DNA of 34,410 bases from Bacteroidales bacterium (GCA_030690365.1 JAUYGX010000129.1:1-34410), one strand, 5' to 3'; numbered from the stretch's first letter, positions 7,408-15,854 are shown. A program made the numbers and translations. The notes: generated by a model not told the origin, from the letters alone.

Positions 7408-8568
7408 TTATTCGTGCAGCCAGCTCAGATAGTAATCTGATATTTCCAGATTTAATGCGGTCTGGGTTAGTTTCAGTGGTTTAAAAGTATCTACCATCAC
7501 AGCCAGTTCTTCTGTTTCTTTTTTGCCGATACTCCGTTCGATGGCACCCGGGTGTGGTCCATGTGGAATCCCCATGGGGTGCAGGGTAATCTGACCATAT
7601 TCGATGTTATTGCGGCTCATAAAATCGCCGGCCACATAATACAATACCTCATCCGAATCAATGTTGCTGTGGTGATAAGGAGCCGGGATGGATTCTGGAT
7701 GGTAATCGTAAAGTCGCGGAACGAAGGCGCACATCACAAAACCACTGGTCTCAAAGGTTTGATGTACAGGAGGTGGTTGATGAATGCGTCCGGTGATGGG
7801 CTCAAAATTGTGAATCGACAGGGCAAAAGGGTACAGACAGCCATCCCAGCCAATGGCATCAAAAGGATGGGTTTTGTAATGATAGGGGAAAAGGGTTTGT
7901 TGCTGTTTGATAATCACCTTGAAGTCACCCGTCTGATGATGGGTAATGAGGTTTTCCGGTGTGCGGATGTCACGCTCATTAAAGGGACTGTGCTCGAGCA
8001 ATTGTCCCGATTTATTCATGTATCTTTTTGGAAAATTTAAAGGGGTCATCGATTCCACGATAAATAACCGGTTTTGCTCCGTATCAAGGGTGAGTTGGTA
8101 AATGGTGCCTCTGGGTATCACCAGGTGGTCGCCTTCGCCAAATGTTAAGTCACCATAAATGGTGTGCAGGATCCCGCTTCCGATATGGACAAAAATCATT
8201 TCATCCGCCTGCGCATTTTTGAAAAACCAATCTACCATTGACTTTTTGGGTGCTGCCAGAATAATCTGCACATCGCTGTTGGTGAGAATCACCTGACGGC
8301 TTTTTAGGTAGTCGTCCTCCTTAGGCAAATCAAACCCTTTGAAACTGCGGTGTTGCATATTTCTATCCACTGCAATTTCGGGTTTTGCGTTGATGGGATC
8401 CTCAATATCAATAACTTGAGTGGGTGGAAATTCATGGTAAATTATCGAATAGATATCAGAAAAACCTTCTGATGACACCAATTCTTCTGCATAAAGGGTG
8501 CTGTCTGGTTTTCTGAACACTGTGTGGCGTTTTGCCGGAATTTGTCCCCTGACCTGATATTGTGGCAT
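7408..8568 (-). CDS. hmgA: Homogentisate 1,2-dioxygenase
   Basis: 386 residues, somewhat shorter than the 430-445 typical of animals and proteobacteria. It opens the homogentisate ring to maleylacetoacetate using non-haem Fe(II). The cupin-type core is visible: FVHIGSGILHTIYGDLTF, GDHLVIPRGTIYQLTL and, near the C-terminus, PYHHSNIDSDEVLYYVAGDF followed by GIPHGPHPGAIE. By position, H300, the acidic pair D306/E307 and H336 should provide the iron ligands; which acidic residue serves is not certain from inspection. It is the first gene of the operon, with a candidate promoter just upstream. The short form probably represents the separate Bacteroidota/actinobacterial-like lineage of the family. 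Confidence 0.9.
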   Translation of the reverse strand: MPQYQVRGQIPAKRHTVFRKPDSTLYAEELVSSEGFSDIYSIIYHEFPPTQVIDIEDPINAKPEIAVDRNMQHRSFKGFDLPKEDDYLKSRQVILTNSDVQIILAAPKKSMVDWFFKNAQADEMIFVHIGSGILHTIYGDLTFGEGDHLVIPRGTIYQLTLDTEQNRLFIVESMTPLNFPKRYMNKSGQLLEHSPFNERDIRTPENLITHHQTGDFKVIIKQQQTLFPYHYKTHPFDAIGWDGCLYPFALSIHNFEPITGRIHQPPPVHQTFETSGFVMCAFVPRLYDYHPESIPAPYHHSNIDSDEVLYYVAGDFMSRNNIEYGQITLHPMGIPHGPHPGAIERSIGKKETEELAVMVDTFKPLKLTQTALNLEISDYYLSWLHE

Positions 8569-8596
8569 TTTTATTTAGATTTAATTAACGGGAATA

Positions 8597-8604
8597 CAAA
8601 AGTA
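8597..8604 (-). promoter_or_regulatory. -7 promoter box of the homogentisate operon
   Basis: Minus-strand TACTTTTG matches TAnnTTTG and lies about 28 bases before the hmgA ATG. A -33 TTG is not clear (TTC at about the right distance). Confidence 0.4.
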
Positions 8605-8696
8605 TAAAAATAAAGGCGAACTGACCGAATTTTGAGTAAAGGTTGAACGATTAGCTGATGAGATTAACAAAAATTAACCCCGGAATGCCCTCATGA

Positions 8697-11171
8697 TTAT
8701 AAATTTAGGATGTATTGTATGGTAATATTGCGCATGGGTTCGGATTTTAAAGGGCGTAGCGAATACATGCGGTTGAGCAGATTGGAACTGATGAGCGAAA
8801 ACTCGTGGCGGGTTTTCCATTTATAGCCGATGCGGGCATCAACGATAAAATTTCCATTGTTGTGATTCTCGAAGTATTTTCGATACAGAATATACTGCAT
8901 AGTACCCCCGGTTTTTACGGTGGCATCTTCGAAGTCGAAAATGGCTTTATCCAGGTTTTCTATTTTACTAAAATACCGCACACTTCCGCCGACACTCATA
9001 TTCTTGTAAACAAACTCAATATCAGCTTTTAATGTATGAAGGTATCGGTATTTCAATATTCTTTTCGAGGGATCAACGCTTGAACTTTCGTAAGAAAATG
9101 CTGTTTGTCCACCGGGATTATAATCGTGCGCAAACACGTAATCGGGTTGCAAGGCCACCGGCATCACGTAAGTGTAGCCAAACATCGTGTTGATTTCGTA
9201 GTGTTTGCTGAATTTGGCCTGGCCGTTAACACTGATATCGATGCCGGTAATCTTCGATTTTCCTGTGTTGACGAATTTAAATCCCGCCATGGCGAAGGTA
9301 TAGGTCGGATCCCAGAAACCGAACAGATATTCGATGGTGTTGTTGTATTCCTGATAAAATAAGGCTACATCGAGGTAGCCATAGTAATTTTTAAATTTAA
9401 ACCCCTGTTTGACCCCAACTTCTGAATTCCAACTGGTTTCGGGTTTCAGGTCAGGATTGTCGAAAACACCAAACGAACCTACGGTGGTGCGGATATACCT
9501 TTCGGTGATGCTCGGGAACCGGTAACCTTGTCCGAGTGAGGTGCGCAAATACGTTTCCTGACCGAGTTTGATGGAAGCCCCGACCCGAAGGATGGGTTTG
9601 GTATCGGTGATGGAATCGTTCAATTTATAGTTCTCCATCCTCACACCTCCCGACAGGTTGATCACATCTCCAATCTTTTTTTCAATTTCAATAAACACCG
9701 AAATATTCCACAGGTAATTCAGGGGCGAGCCAGAGGCATCGTACATATGCGCAAAAGTACGGGTATATTGGTTGTTTATTCCGCCGATAAAATCGAGTTT
9801 TCCCAGGTTGCTGAAACTCTTGCTAAACTGATAGGTATTATAAATGAAGAGCGTATTGGTACTCTGGTTGTTGTTGGCCTTGTTATCGCTGTATAGGATT
9901 CGGTTCAGAAACTCATGTTTCAACCCCAGTGACGAATAAAAGTTGATGTAAGGATCGAGATAGAAAGTGAAATTGTCCGAAAGCAGTACCGCACCCGGGT
10001 ATGCACGGTAAAAATTGGTGGTATCATCCAGCCAGGCGAACACGGTGCTGGCTTTTTTTGCCATAAAATTCCCATTCAGCCCAAAATTCAATCCGGTAAT
10101 TTTTTTGGATCTCCGGCGCAGGTTGAAATTGAGTCGGGCTTTCCGGTTTTGCATTTGATGATCGATAATAGGCACAGTATCAATAACCAGCGGTCCTGGT
10201 TTTGGAGCTCCGATATAGCTCTTGTCGGCCGAAAACATACCGCCAATTACCAGATCGGTGTATCCGTTTCCAAGTTGTTGCGAATGCAGAAAGCTGGCCC
10301 CACTGGCGTAATTTATTCCTGACCACCATTTACCGGCCGGAGAGCTGGGTGGCGACATCCATCCACTGTAAAGTTTAATTTTTGTGATGGGTTGTATGCC
10401 GGGGAAGTTGGTGCGAATATAAATGGCACCGCTGAGTGCCGACGCTCCTGATAAAACCGAAGCCGCTCCTTTTACCACTTCAATTTGTTTGATATTTTCA
10501 ACGGGTATCAACGACCAATCTGGTTTGCCGGCATCTCCTGCTATCACAGGCAGGTTATCGATAAAAACGGCCACCTTGCTGCCTACTCCAAAAGTAAACC
10601 CGCTGCCTCCTCTGATTTGAGGTTCTTCATCCAGGATGGTCAATCCCGGAACCATATCGAGGATGGTTTCCACGGAAGTGGTATTGCGGGCATCAATCAG
10701 CCTGGGTTTGAGCACCTCTATGGATACCGTTTGATCTTCAAGTCGCTTGTCAAATCGCCCGGCCCTAACCACTACTTCTTCGAATTGTGTGCTGAAAGGT
10801 TCCATTTCGATGGTTGTAAACGGAATATCAGCAGGGGAGGCATCCACTTCGATGGTTTGTGTTTTCATTCCTGTAAACGATACCACAAACAGATGGGTGC
10901 CGGGAGTGATGTTGATGGCAAAATATCCGTTGAAATCGCTTACACTGCCAATGCTCATGTCTTTTTTGAGGTAAATATTGGCACCAACGATAGAGCCCTT
11001 TGAAAGTTTATCGATGATCCTGCCGCTAAACACCCTGTTTTGTTGACCATGTACCAACGAGAAACATCCTGTTAAAAACATGATTAAAAGTATCCGCGAA
11101 AGTGGTGGAAAAGTTGTAAACTGCCAACGTTTCAATGGACTGTGAGATGAGATTTTCAACCGGGAAATCAT
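8697..11171 (-). CDS. TonB-dependent outer-membrane receptor
   Basis: 824 residues. After a signal region ending at VHGQ come, in order: a carboxypeptidase-regulatory-like beta-sandwich (about 45-125; SGRIIDKLSKGSIVGANIYL, GSVSDFNGYFAINI), the plug domain (about 130-255; ETILDMVPGLTILDEEPQIR, VAVFIDNLPVIAG, IPVENIKQIEVVKGAASVLS) and a 22-strand-type barrel to the C-terminus. In the plug the motif VLSGASALSGAIYI replaces the common 'LYGS.A.GGVINI'. It imports a substrate through the outer membrane with energy from TonB. No SusD partner is present, so it is not a classic polysaccharide SusCD pair. It starts 10 bases after the T9SS cargo gene and is probably co-transcribed with it. Confidence 0.9.
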   Translation of the reverse strand: MISRLKISSHSPLKRWQFTTFPPLSRILLIMFLTGCFSLVHGQQNRVFSGRIIDKLSKGSIVGANIYLKKDMSIGSVSDFNGYFAINITPGTHLFVVSFTGMKTQTIEVDASPADIPFTTIEMEPFSTQFEEVVVRAGRFDKRLEDQTVSIEVLKPRLIDARNTTSVETILDMVPGLTILDEEPQIRGGSGFTFGVGSKVAVFIDNLPVIAGDAGKPDWSLIPVENIKQIEVVKGAASVLSGASALSGAIYIRTNFPGIQPITKIKLYSGWMSPPSSPAGKWWSGINYASGASFLHSQQLGNGYTDLVIGGMFSADKSYIGAPKPGPLVIDTVPIIDHQMQNRKARLNFNLRRRSKKITGLNFGLNGNFMAKKASTVFAWLDDTTNFYRAYPGAVLLSDNFTFYLDPYINFYSSLGLKHEFLNRILYSDNKANNNQSTNTLFIYNTYQFSKSFSNLGKLDFIGGINNQYTRTFAHMYDASGSPLNYLWNISVFIEIEKKIGDVINLSGGVRMENYKLNDSITDTKPILRVGASIKLGQETYLRTSLGQGYRFPSITERYIRTTVGSFGVFDNPDLKPETSWNSEVGVKQGFKFKNYYGYLDVALFYQEYNNTIEYLFGFWDPTYTFAMAGFKFVNTGKSKITGIDISVNGQAKFSKHYEINTMFGYTYVMPVALQPDYVFAHDYNPGGQTAFSYESSSVDPSKRILKYRYLHTLKADIEFVYKNMSVGGSVRYFSKIENLDKAIFDFEDATVKTGGTMQYILYRKYFENHNNGNFIVDARIGYKWKTRHEFSLISSNLLNRMYSLRPLKSEPMRNITIQYILNL

Positions 11172-11181
11172 GAAAATCGGT

Positions 11182-12117
11182 TTAGTAAAGGATGATTTTG
11201 CGGGTGCTGATTTGGTTATTGTACTGAGCTACAACAACATATAATCCTGGAACTAAACCATCGGTATTTAATATAACATGGTCGCCCGATCTTGCTTCGC
11301 GGTGGAGAATAACCTCGCCATTTAAATTTACCAGCTTTAATTGATAGATCTGTGTGGGCAAGTTGTCGAGTGCTATATGGAGTGTGTTATTTTTTTGGTA
11401 AGCTTGAAGCAGATGGAGAGTTACCTCGTTGATATTGTTTACTTTGTAAATGAAGGCAAAATCATCGAACCAGGCAGTACTGCCATCCAAAGCATCTACA
11501 CCATTTCCTGATGTAACTACGCTTAAAAAGTAGTCTGGTGTTTCTTCGGAAACATATACGAATGGAACCGAAAACCGGGTCCAGGTTGTAACATCTCCTT
11601 GTGGGAGCTCATAATAAGCTGTGGCAATTATATTGGTTTCTTCACCCGGCAACTGTAAATAACCCTTGTGAAGTACAAATTTTACGGTGCCAAAATCGGT
11701 CTCTGTGGGGGAACTTTTATACCATCCTGTTAAGCTGTCGGGTCTGAGGTTGAAAGCAGTATGAAAATGATCGTCATTCACATTTGTATATACAAACCCA
11801 TTATCAGGATTGAAGTCGGCGTGGGTTTGACCATTTGTAATGGTACCGGTGGCCACAATACCAAACACGCTTACATCGAATAATTTCAGGCTATATTGCC
11901 CCGAGTGTGCATCTGTGCTTTTTCCCCAAACAACCGGAGCCACCTGATTAAGCGAGGGGTTGTCGCCTGTTTTTATTGAATTCCAGTGCGTTGGCTCATC
12001 GGTTCCAACACCCACATCTTCCCACGATTCAAATCCGGGATTGTTTGGTTGTTGCTGAGCAAAGAGTACAACATTAAAAATCATCAAAATGGTAAGGAAG
12101 GATAGATGTTTATTCAT
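11182..12117 (-). CDS. T9SS type A cargo protein with PCMD-like domain
   Basis: 311 residues. A signal peptide (MNKHLSFLTILMIFNVVLFA) is followed by a beta-sandwich domain at 22-230 starting with NPGFESWEDVG and containing DAHSGQYSLKLFD and STAWFDDFAF. This resembles the PCMD domain (putative carbohydrate metabolism domain) of secreted Bacteroidota proteins. Residues about 235-311 form a type A T9SS sorting domain: LPTQIYQLKLVNLNGEVIL, then GLVPGLYVVVAQYNNQISTRKIILY, with the usual 'G.Y.V.......T.KI...' end. The protein is therefore expected at the cell surface. It precedes the TonB receptor by 10 bases and may bind the receptor's ligand; this is inference. Confidence 0.8.
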   Translation of the reverse strand: MNKHLSFLTILMIFNVVLFAQQQPNNPGFESWEDVGVGTDEPTHWNSIKTGDNPSLNQVAPVVWGKSTDAHSGQYSLKLFDVSVFGIVATGTITNGQTHADFNPDNGFVYTNVNDDHFHTAFNLRPDSLTGWYKSSPTETDFGTVKFVLHKGYLQLPGEETNIIATAYYELPQGDVTTWTRFSVPFVYVSEETPDYFLSVVTSGNGVDALDGSTAWFDDFAFIYKVNNINEVTLHLLQAYQKNNTLHIALDNLPTQIYQLKLVNLNGEVILHREARSGDHVILNTDGLVPGLYVVVAQYNNQISTRKIILY

Positions 12118-12183
12118 GTTCGCAGGTGTTAATATGGTGAAATAAACTGTTGTAATGAGGACATCTGTACGCTATGCCCAATG

Positions 12184-12191
12184 CAAAGCTA
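12184..12191 (-). promoter_or_regulatory. -7 promoter box of the T9SS cargo/TonB receptor operon
   Basis: Minus-strand TAGCTTTG fits TAnnTTTG, about 67 bases before the ATG at 12117. No clear -33 TTG; the adjoining upstream sequence is the palindromic element 12216-12325. Confidence 0.4.
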
Positions 12192-12215
12192 ATATTTTTA
12201 TGTTATGATGGAGTG

Positions 12216-12325
12216 TTGCAGTTGGATAAATCCGACTGCAATGGATGTCCAATAAATACATTCATTGTGGATGAATAAAACTGAATAGAATCAATCCATT
12301 GCAGTCTGGCTTTAGCCGACTGCAA
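12216..12325. repeat. Paired REP-like palindromes in inverted orientation
   Basis: Bases 12216-12226 pair with 12231-12241 (11 bp with one G-T, TAAA loop; TTGCAGT...ACTGCAA). A second copy pairs 12299-12310 with 12315-12325 around TTTA with one bulged T. The 12-base sequence ACTGCAATGGAT (12235-12246) recurs inverted as ATCCATTGCAGT (12294-12305), so the two hairpins face each other across about 57 bases. This is the architecture of paired REP (BIME-like) elements. There is no transposase in the window. Confidence 0.7.
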
Positions 12326-12441
12326 TAAAATACCCCATTCTGTTTAAGTAACTGTTATTGTGTAAGATGTGGATTTCAAAAACCAGAGATTAAGAATTCA
12401 ATAGTACTAAATGGGGTATCCGTTTATATGGCAAATCAACA

Positions 12442-12610
12442 GGTACGGAGTACCGCTAATATTAATAGAAAACAAGAACCCGTTTTTTAAGGTGCAGCGC
12501 ACCGTCCTATTTTCAGGTTTATTTTAAACGAAGAATCAATAGTGCGGTGCTCCGCACCTTGAATCTCTTGATAATAAAAATGGCTATAAATATTTTCGGT
12601 GCGCTGCACC
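12442..12610. repeat. Array of four short GGTRC-NNN-GYACC hairpins
   Basis: Four 13-base palindromes with 5-bp stems and 3-base loops start at 12442 (loop GGA), 12491 (AGC), 12546 (TCC) and 12598 (GCT), about 50 bases apart. The first two loops are the reverse complements of the last two (GGA/TCC, AGC/GCT), so the second half repeats the first half on the other strand. A 105-codon minus-strand frame (12804-12487) crosses the array and is not regarded as a gene. Confidence 0.65.
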
Positions 12611-12715
12611 TTAAAATCAAATAAAACAACCTTGTAGACAGCCACACCCTTTGATGAATGAAATAATAATTCATCTTTCACAGCTTGATTCAAATTAAAA
12701 TCATCAAGCCTGAAA

Positions 12716-12750
12716 ATCAAAAAGCCGGTAAACCAAATGTTTACCGGCTT
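12716..12750 (-). terminator. Rho-independent terminator of the envelope gene cluster
   Basis: On the minus strand a 12-bp perfect stem (12750-12739 with 12733-12722; core GCCGGTAAAC) with a 5-base loop runs into a T-stretch. It lies 20 bases after the stop of the small barrel protein at 12770. Confidence 0.85.
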
Positions 12751-12769
12751 GAGTTTACCAGGAGAAATC

Positions 12770-13375
12770 TTAAAACAAATAAGACAAGCCAATATTGATG
12801 CCAAGCCATGAATAGGTTGGCTGATCTTTTGTTTTTGCGGCCATATTGTATTTAAAATTCAGGTTGATGCCCGTATTGCTGCTGCTGCCCAGGTACATAA
12901 TCAAACCTGCTTCGGGTGCAACACCAAAATGCCAGTCCTTACCCTGCGAATAATAGATGCCCATGAAATCGCGCGATTCGATGTAATAGGTGCCAAGTCC
13001 TGCGCCGATATAGGGCATAAAAGTTCCTTGCGAAAAGTAATAGTGCGCATTGACCATCAATGGCATCACATTGAGGTAACGCCTTTGATAACCGTAGATT
13101 GTACCTGTTTCGCTGGTGGATGTTTGAGTCCAGGAGTTGTTTTCGTAAAAAACGTTCCATCCGGCAATACCGCCAACAGTAATTTGGTCAGTTACATACC
13201 CACGTCCTTCGATGCTGACTCCTCTGAAGCTCGGTTGATTGACAAAATCTGTTGTCGATCCCATTGGGAACGCCATACCCCAGTCAAAATTCCAAACGCC
13301 ACCACCCTGAGCAAAAGATGAAATGCTTATCAATGTGATTAACGAAGCTAAAGTTATATTCTTAATTTTTTTCAT
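12770..13375 (-). CDS. Small outer-membrane beta-barrel protein
   Basis: 201 residues. Signal peptide MKKIKNITLASLITLISISS...FAQ, then alternating hydrophobic/aromatic strands typical of an 8-10-strand barrel: VTVGGIAGWNVFY-like strands, FMPYIGAGLGTYYIESRD near 118-135, and a C-terminal strand WLGINIGLSYLF ending in Phe, the outer-membrane assembly signal. The family is the broad OmpW/opacity-like barrel group and no function can be assigned. It starts 24 bases after the DUF4136-like gene and is followed by a strong terminator, so it is the last gene of its transcript. Confidence 0.75.
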   Translation of the reverse strand: MKKIKNITLASLITLISISSFAQGGGVWNFDWGMAFPMGSTTDFVNQPSFRGVSIEGRGYVTDQITVGGIAGWNVFYENNSWTQTSTSETGTIYGYQRRYLNVMPLMVNAHYYFSQGTFMPYIGAGLGTYYIESRDFMGIYYSQGKDWHFGVAPEAGLIMYLGSSSNTGINLNFKYNMAAKTKDQPTYSWLGINIGLSYLF

Positions 13376-13399
13376 GATCTGTCTGATTAAAGTGTGTTG

Positions 13400-14074
13400 T
13401 TAATTAGCGTTTGTTTTTAAATAGGGCGATTGCTTAAAAGCCTGATCAATGGTGCTGGTAATCCTGCTGTTAATATCGTTTCCTTCGAGTACGCCGTTAA
13501 TTCCACAGGTCCAGTAGACGGGATTGATGGTGTCGTTTTTGATCACCCGGTAGTCACTGGGATTGAACATTTCGAGTCGTAATGTGCCAGTGGTGTAACT
13601 TGTATAATAAGGTACCGGAGGATAATAACCGGGGTATCCCCAGCCATATCCGCCCCAACCGTCCCAACCCCATCCATAGCCGTAGTATGGGTAATAATAA
13701 TAAACACTCACATTGTCGGTAATAATGCCACTGGGAACAATAACCAGATCAGGTGTTACATTGGGGTCGTCACCTGAAATACGGGTATAACCCATGCTTT
13801 GCATATTGGTGGCAATATCATTTAAAATTAATGATTGATCCCCAATCGGTTGTGCTCCTTTGGAGGTATCGATGTTGAAAACAGTATCCGGCATATAATA
13901 CAAGGAGTAATCTTTAAATAAGCTAAAGGCCGAATCGTAATAATTGGTGTATACCACATCGGTTTGAGTGGGGCTCAGTGTATCATCCGGGTAACATGAT
14001 TGCAGAAGCAATATCCCCGAAAAAAGGACAACGAGTATCGAAATACGCTTAAAAGGCAGGAGTGTTTTCATCAT
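13400..14074 (-). CDS. DUF4136-like lipoprotein
   Basis: 224 residues. The N-terminus has a signal peptide ending in the lipobox LLLQSC with Cys about residue 27, followed by acidic DD, so it is lipid-anchored. The body reads TDVVYTNYYDSAFSLFKDYS, DIATNMQSMGYTRI and TPDLVIVPS, then TGTLRLEMFNP and GINGVLEGNDINSRITSTID, matching the DUF4136 layout ('ni..ql...Gy......pDl.v', '..G.l.v.l.d'). An unusual insertion at about 124-155 is nearly all Tyr, Gly, Trp and Pro (YYYYPYYGYGWGWDGWGGYG). DUF4136 lipoproteins have no established function. The gene has its own -7 box and is followed after 24 bases by the barrel gene. Confidence 0.75.
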   Translation of the reverse strand: MMKTLLPFKRISILVVLFSGILLLQSCYPDDTLSPTQTDVVYTNYYDSAFSLFKDYSLYYMPDTVFNIDTSKGAQPIGDQSLILNDIATNMQSMGYTRISGDDPNVTPDLVIVPSGIITDNVSVYYYYPYYGYGWGWDGWGGYGWGYPGYYPPVPYYTSYTTGTLRLEMFNPSDYRVIKNDTINPVYWTCGINGVLEGNDINSRITSTIDQAFKQSPYLKTNAN

Positions 14075-14102
14075 TATTGTGTTTTCATTTATAATACGAA
14101 AA

Positions 14103-14110
14103 CAAAGATA
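14103..14110 (-). promoter_or_regulatory. -7 promoter box before the DUF4136-like gene
   Basis: Minus-strand TATCTTTG fits TAnnTTTG and lies about 29 bases before the ATG at 14074. A -33 TTG is not evident. Confidence 0.4.
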
Positions 14111-14154
14111 AAAAAATTCTATAAGAATGCAGGAGGGTGGCCGATTTCAGGCAA

Positions 14155-15729
14155 TTAATTTGTAGTTTCAGGAGGGATACGTTTTTTCCCCTGGAAGTTT
14201 AAAGTAATTCCCAGGTAAACATTAAATCCAAAGTAATAGATGTCCATTTCCTTTTGTAAAGGACCTTGAAGGATTCGATTGTCCTCAGGATTGTATTCCA
14301 CCGGATGGCTAAAGTTTGCTACCTGTTCAAGGTTAGTGGCATAACCAAACGATAGTTCACCACCTGCAATCATCTTGTATTTTTTCAAGAGATTAAATTG
14401 AAATCCGGCATTATAATGGTAGATGTCAAAATTGGTGGTGTTGATTTTGTTCAGGTCGTTCAGTTGTCCGTAGTTTACGTGTTTTACATTGTTGAAATCG
14501 GTTCTGAACCCATTCATAAACAACAAATCTCTTTTAAGCTTCCATCGGTAGGCGATGGCAAAATTAATCACCTCCTTTGAGGCGTCTGCTACCGAAAGCC
14601 AGTCTTTGTTTTTAAGCTTATCGTACACGATGGAAGAAGTGATATCATCACGGATTGGTGCTTCTACCATTCGATAGGGGTTTATTCTGCTAAAATATTC
14701 CACCGTTACATACAGGCGTTTTTTATCCTTTTCCACATCAAAAATAACCCCGGCCGAAACCGAGGAAGGGTATTTCAAACGGGTGTTCAAATCGCTTCCC
14801 ACCAACCCGTTGGTAATGATATAGCCATGCAGGTATTCACCCGTTTCCGGATTGGTGATGTCGCTAACACGTTGTGTGCGAAGTGCTTCGTTTTTGACCG
14901 AAAACAAAGGAAGCGATTCTGTGGTGATATTGAGTCCGAAACGCCATCGGTCGAGGATGTATGAAAACCCGATTTTGCCAATGAGCCGGACATGGTTAAA
15001 CCGGAACGATTCGTTGTAACTCCCTTCGGCCACAAACGACGGATTGGGAACGTTATCCACCCAAATGGTGTCGGTAGGCGAAAAAGCCACCGCCGAGTTC
15101 AGATTCTTATAATTTAGTTGAGCAATCGAAACAAAGATACTGGCACCTACCTTAAAGCGGTTCGATAGGTCATAGGCACCCGCCAGGCCTATCCAATTGT
15201 CGATATAGTTGAGTTGATAAGTATAAGAGGTGCTGTAGTTTTCCTTGCCGGGAATTTCTGAAAGTACATCAAGTTGTCGGGAGTTATAATAATCAAGGTC
15301 AATACTTTCCTTAAGCCGGGTAATGGCCGTAACCGCAAAACTCAGTTTGCTGTCGTTGCTTCTGACGCTATACGATAAAAACTGGGGGATGACATTAAAG
15401 TTGATACCTGTCATGTGAATATCATCGCCTAAAGCATTGCGATACGAATATATTCCCCACGAAAAAAGGCTGGCAGCAAACGATAGGTTCGATCCTTTTT
15501 TGATTTCAGAAATGGTGGCCGGATTAAAATAAATGGAAGCATTTCCGGCATCTCCGGCAACCACAGCCCCCGAAAGCAGTGACGATTCCGAATTGAAATT
15601 CAGCGTCCAGTAGTGGTTCATCAATTGAGATTTCGCCGGTAACGAAAATATCAACAATGAAACAAGAATTAAAACAGGTACTGATAATTTCCTGGCCAAG
15701 TGATCTGTTATTTTTTGACTAAAGTACAA
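14155..15729 (-). CDS. FadL/OmpP1-like outer-membrane protein
   Basis: Up to 524 residues. The protein has a signal peptide (VPVLILVSLLIFSLPAKS) and then NFNSESSLLSGAVVAGDAGNASIYFNPATISEI, which matches the N-terminal motif of FadL/OmpP1/PorV-like barrels ('aG....A.A..NPA.l'). Many amphipathic strands follow (IGKIGFSYILDRWRFGLNIT, INFAIAYRWKLKRDLLFMNG) and the C-terminus YYFGFNVYLGITLNF looks like a last strand with a short tail. It probably moves hydrophobic molecules across the outer membrane. No ATG is available: TTG at 15729 is the furthest start and TTG at 15699 gives a more compact signal peptide, so the start is uncertain. The downstream DUF4136-like gene is 80 bases away. Confidence 0.75.
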   Translation of the reverse strand: MYFSQKITDHLARKLSVPVLILVSLLIFSLPAKSQLMNHYWTLNFNSESSLLSGAVVAGDAGNASIYFNPATISEIKKGSNLSFAASLFSWGIYSYRNALGDDIHMTGINFNVIPQFLSYSVRSNDSKLSFAVTAITRLKESIDLDYYNSRQLDVLSEIPGKENYSTSYTYQLNYIDNWIGLAGAYDLSNRFKVGASIFVSIAQLNYKNLNSAVAFSPTDTIWVDNVPNPSFVAEGSYNESFRFNHVRLIGKIGFSYILDRWRFGLNITTESLPLFSVKNEALRTQRVSDITNPETGEYLHGYIITNGLVGSDLNTRLKYPSSVSAGVIFDVEKDKKRLYVTVEYFSRINPYRMVEAPIRDDITSSIVYDKLKNKDWLSVADASKEVINFAIAYRWKLKRDLLFMNGFRTDFNNVKHVNYGQLNDLNKINTTNFDIYHYNAGFQFNLLKKYKMIAGGELSFGYATNLEQVANFSHPVEYNPEDNRILQGPLQKEMDIYYFGFNVYLGITLNFQGKKRIPPETTN

Positions 15730-15854
15730 AAAAAGTAATTGGTGATCAGATTATCGAAGCTTATAAAACTTCCTTTATAGCAACAATGCTTAAATTTAGA
15801 TGGTAAATTTTAATTCATTTACACCTGTATTCTTCCTATTTCCGACTTCTGGCC

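Noticed and set aside
10485-11003. 172-codon plus-strand frame opposite the TonB receptor
   Set aside because: Shadow of the plug-domain region; no independent features.
12442-12610. CRISPR array
   Set aside because: The repeated parts are only 13-base palindromes with different loops, the spacing varies and no cas gene is present.
12487-12804. 105-codon minus-strand frame
   Set aside because: It is made of the GGTRC hairpin array and overlaps the terminator and the end of the barrel gene; its C-terminus is simply translated repeat sequence.
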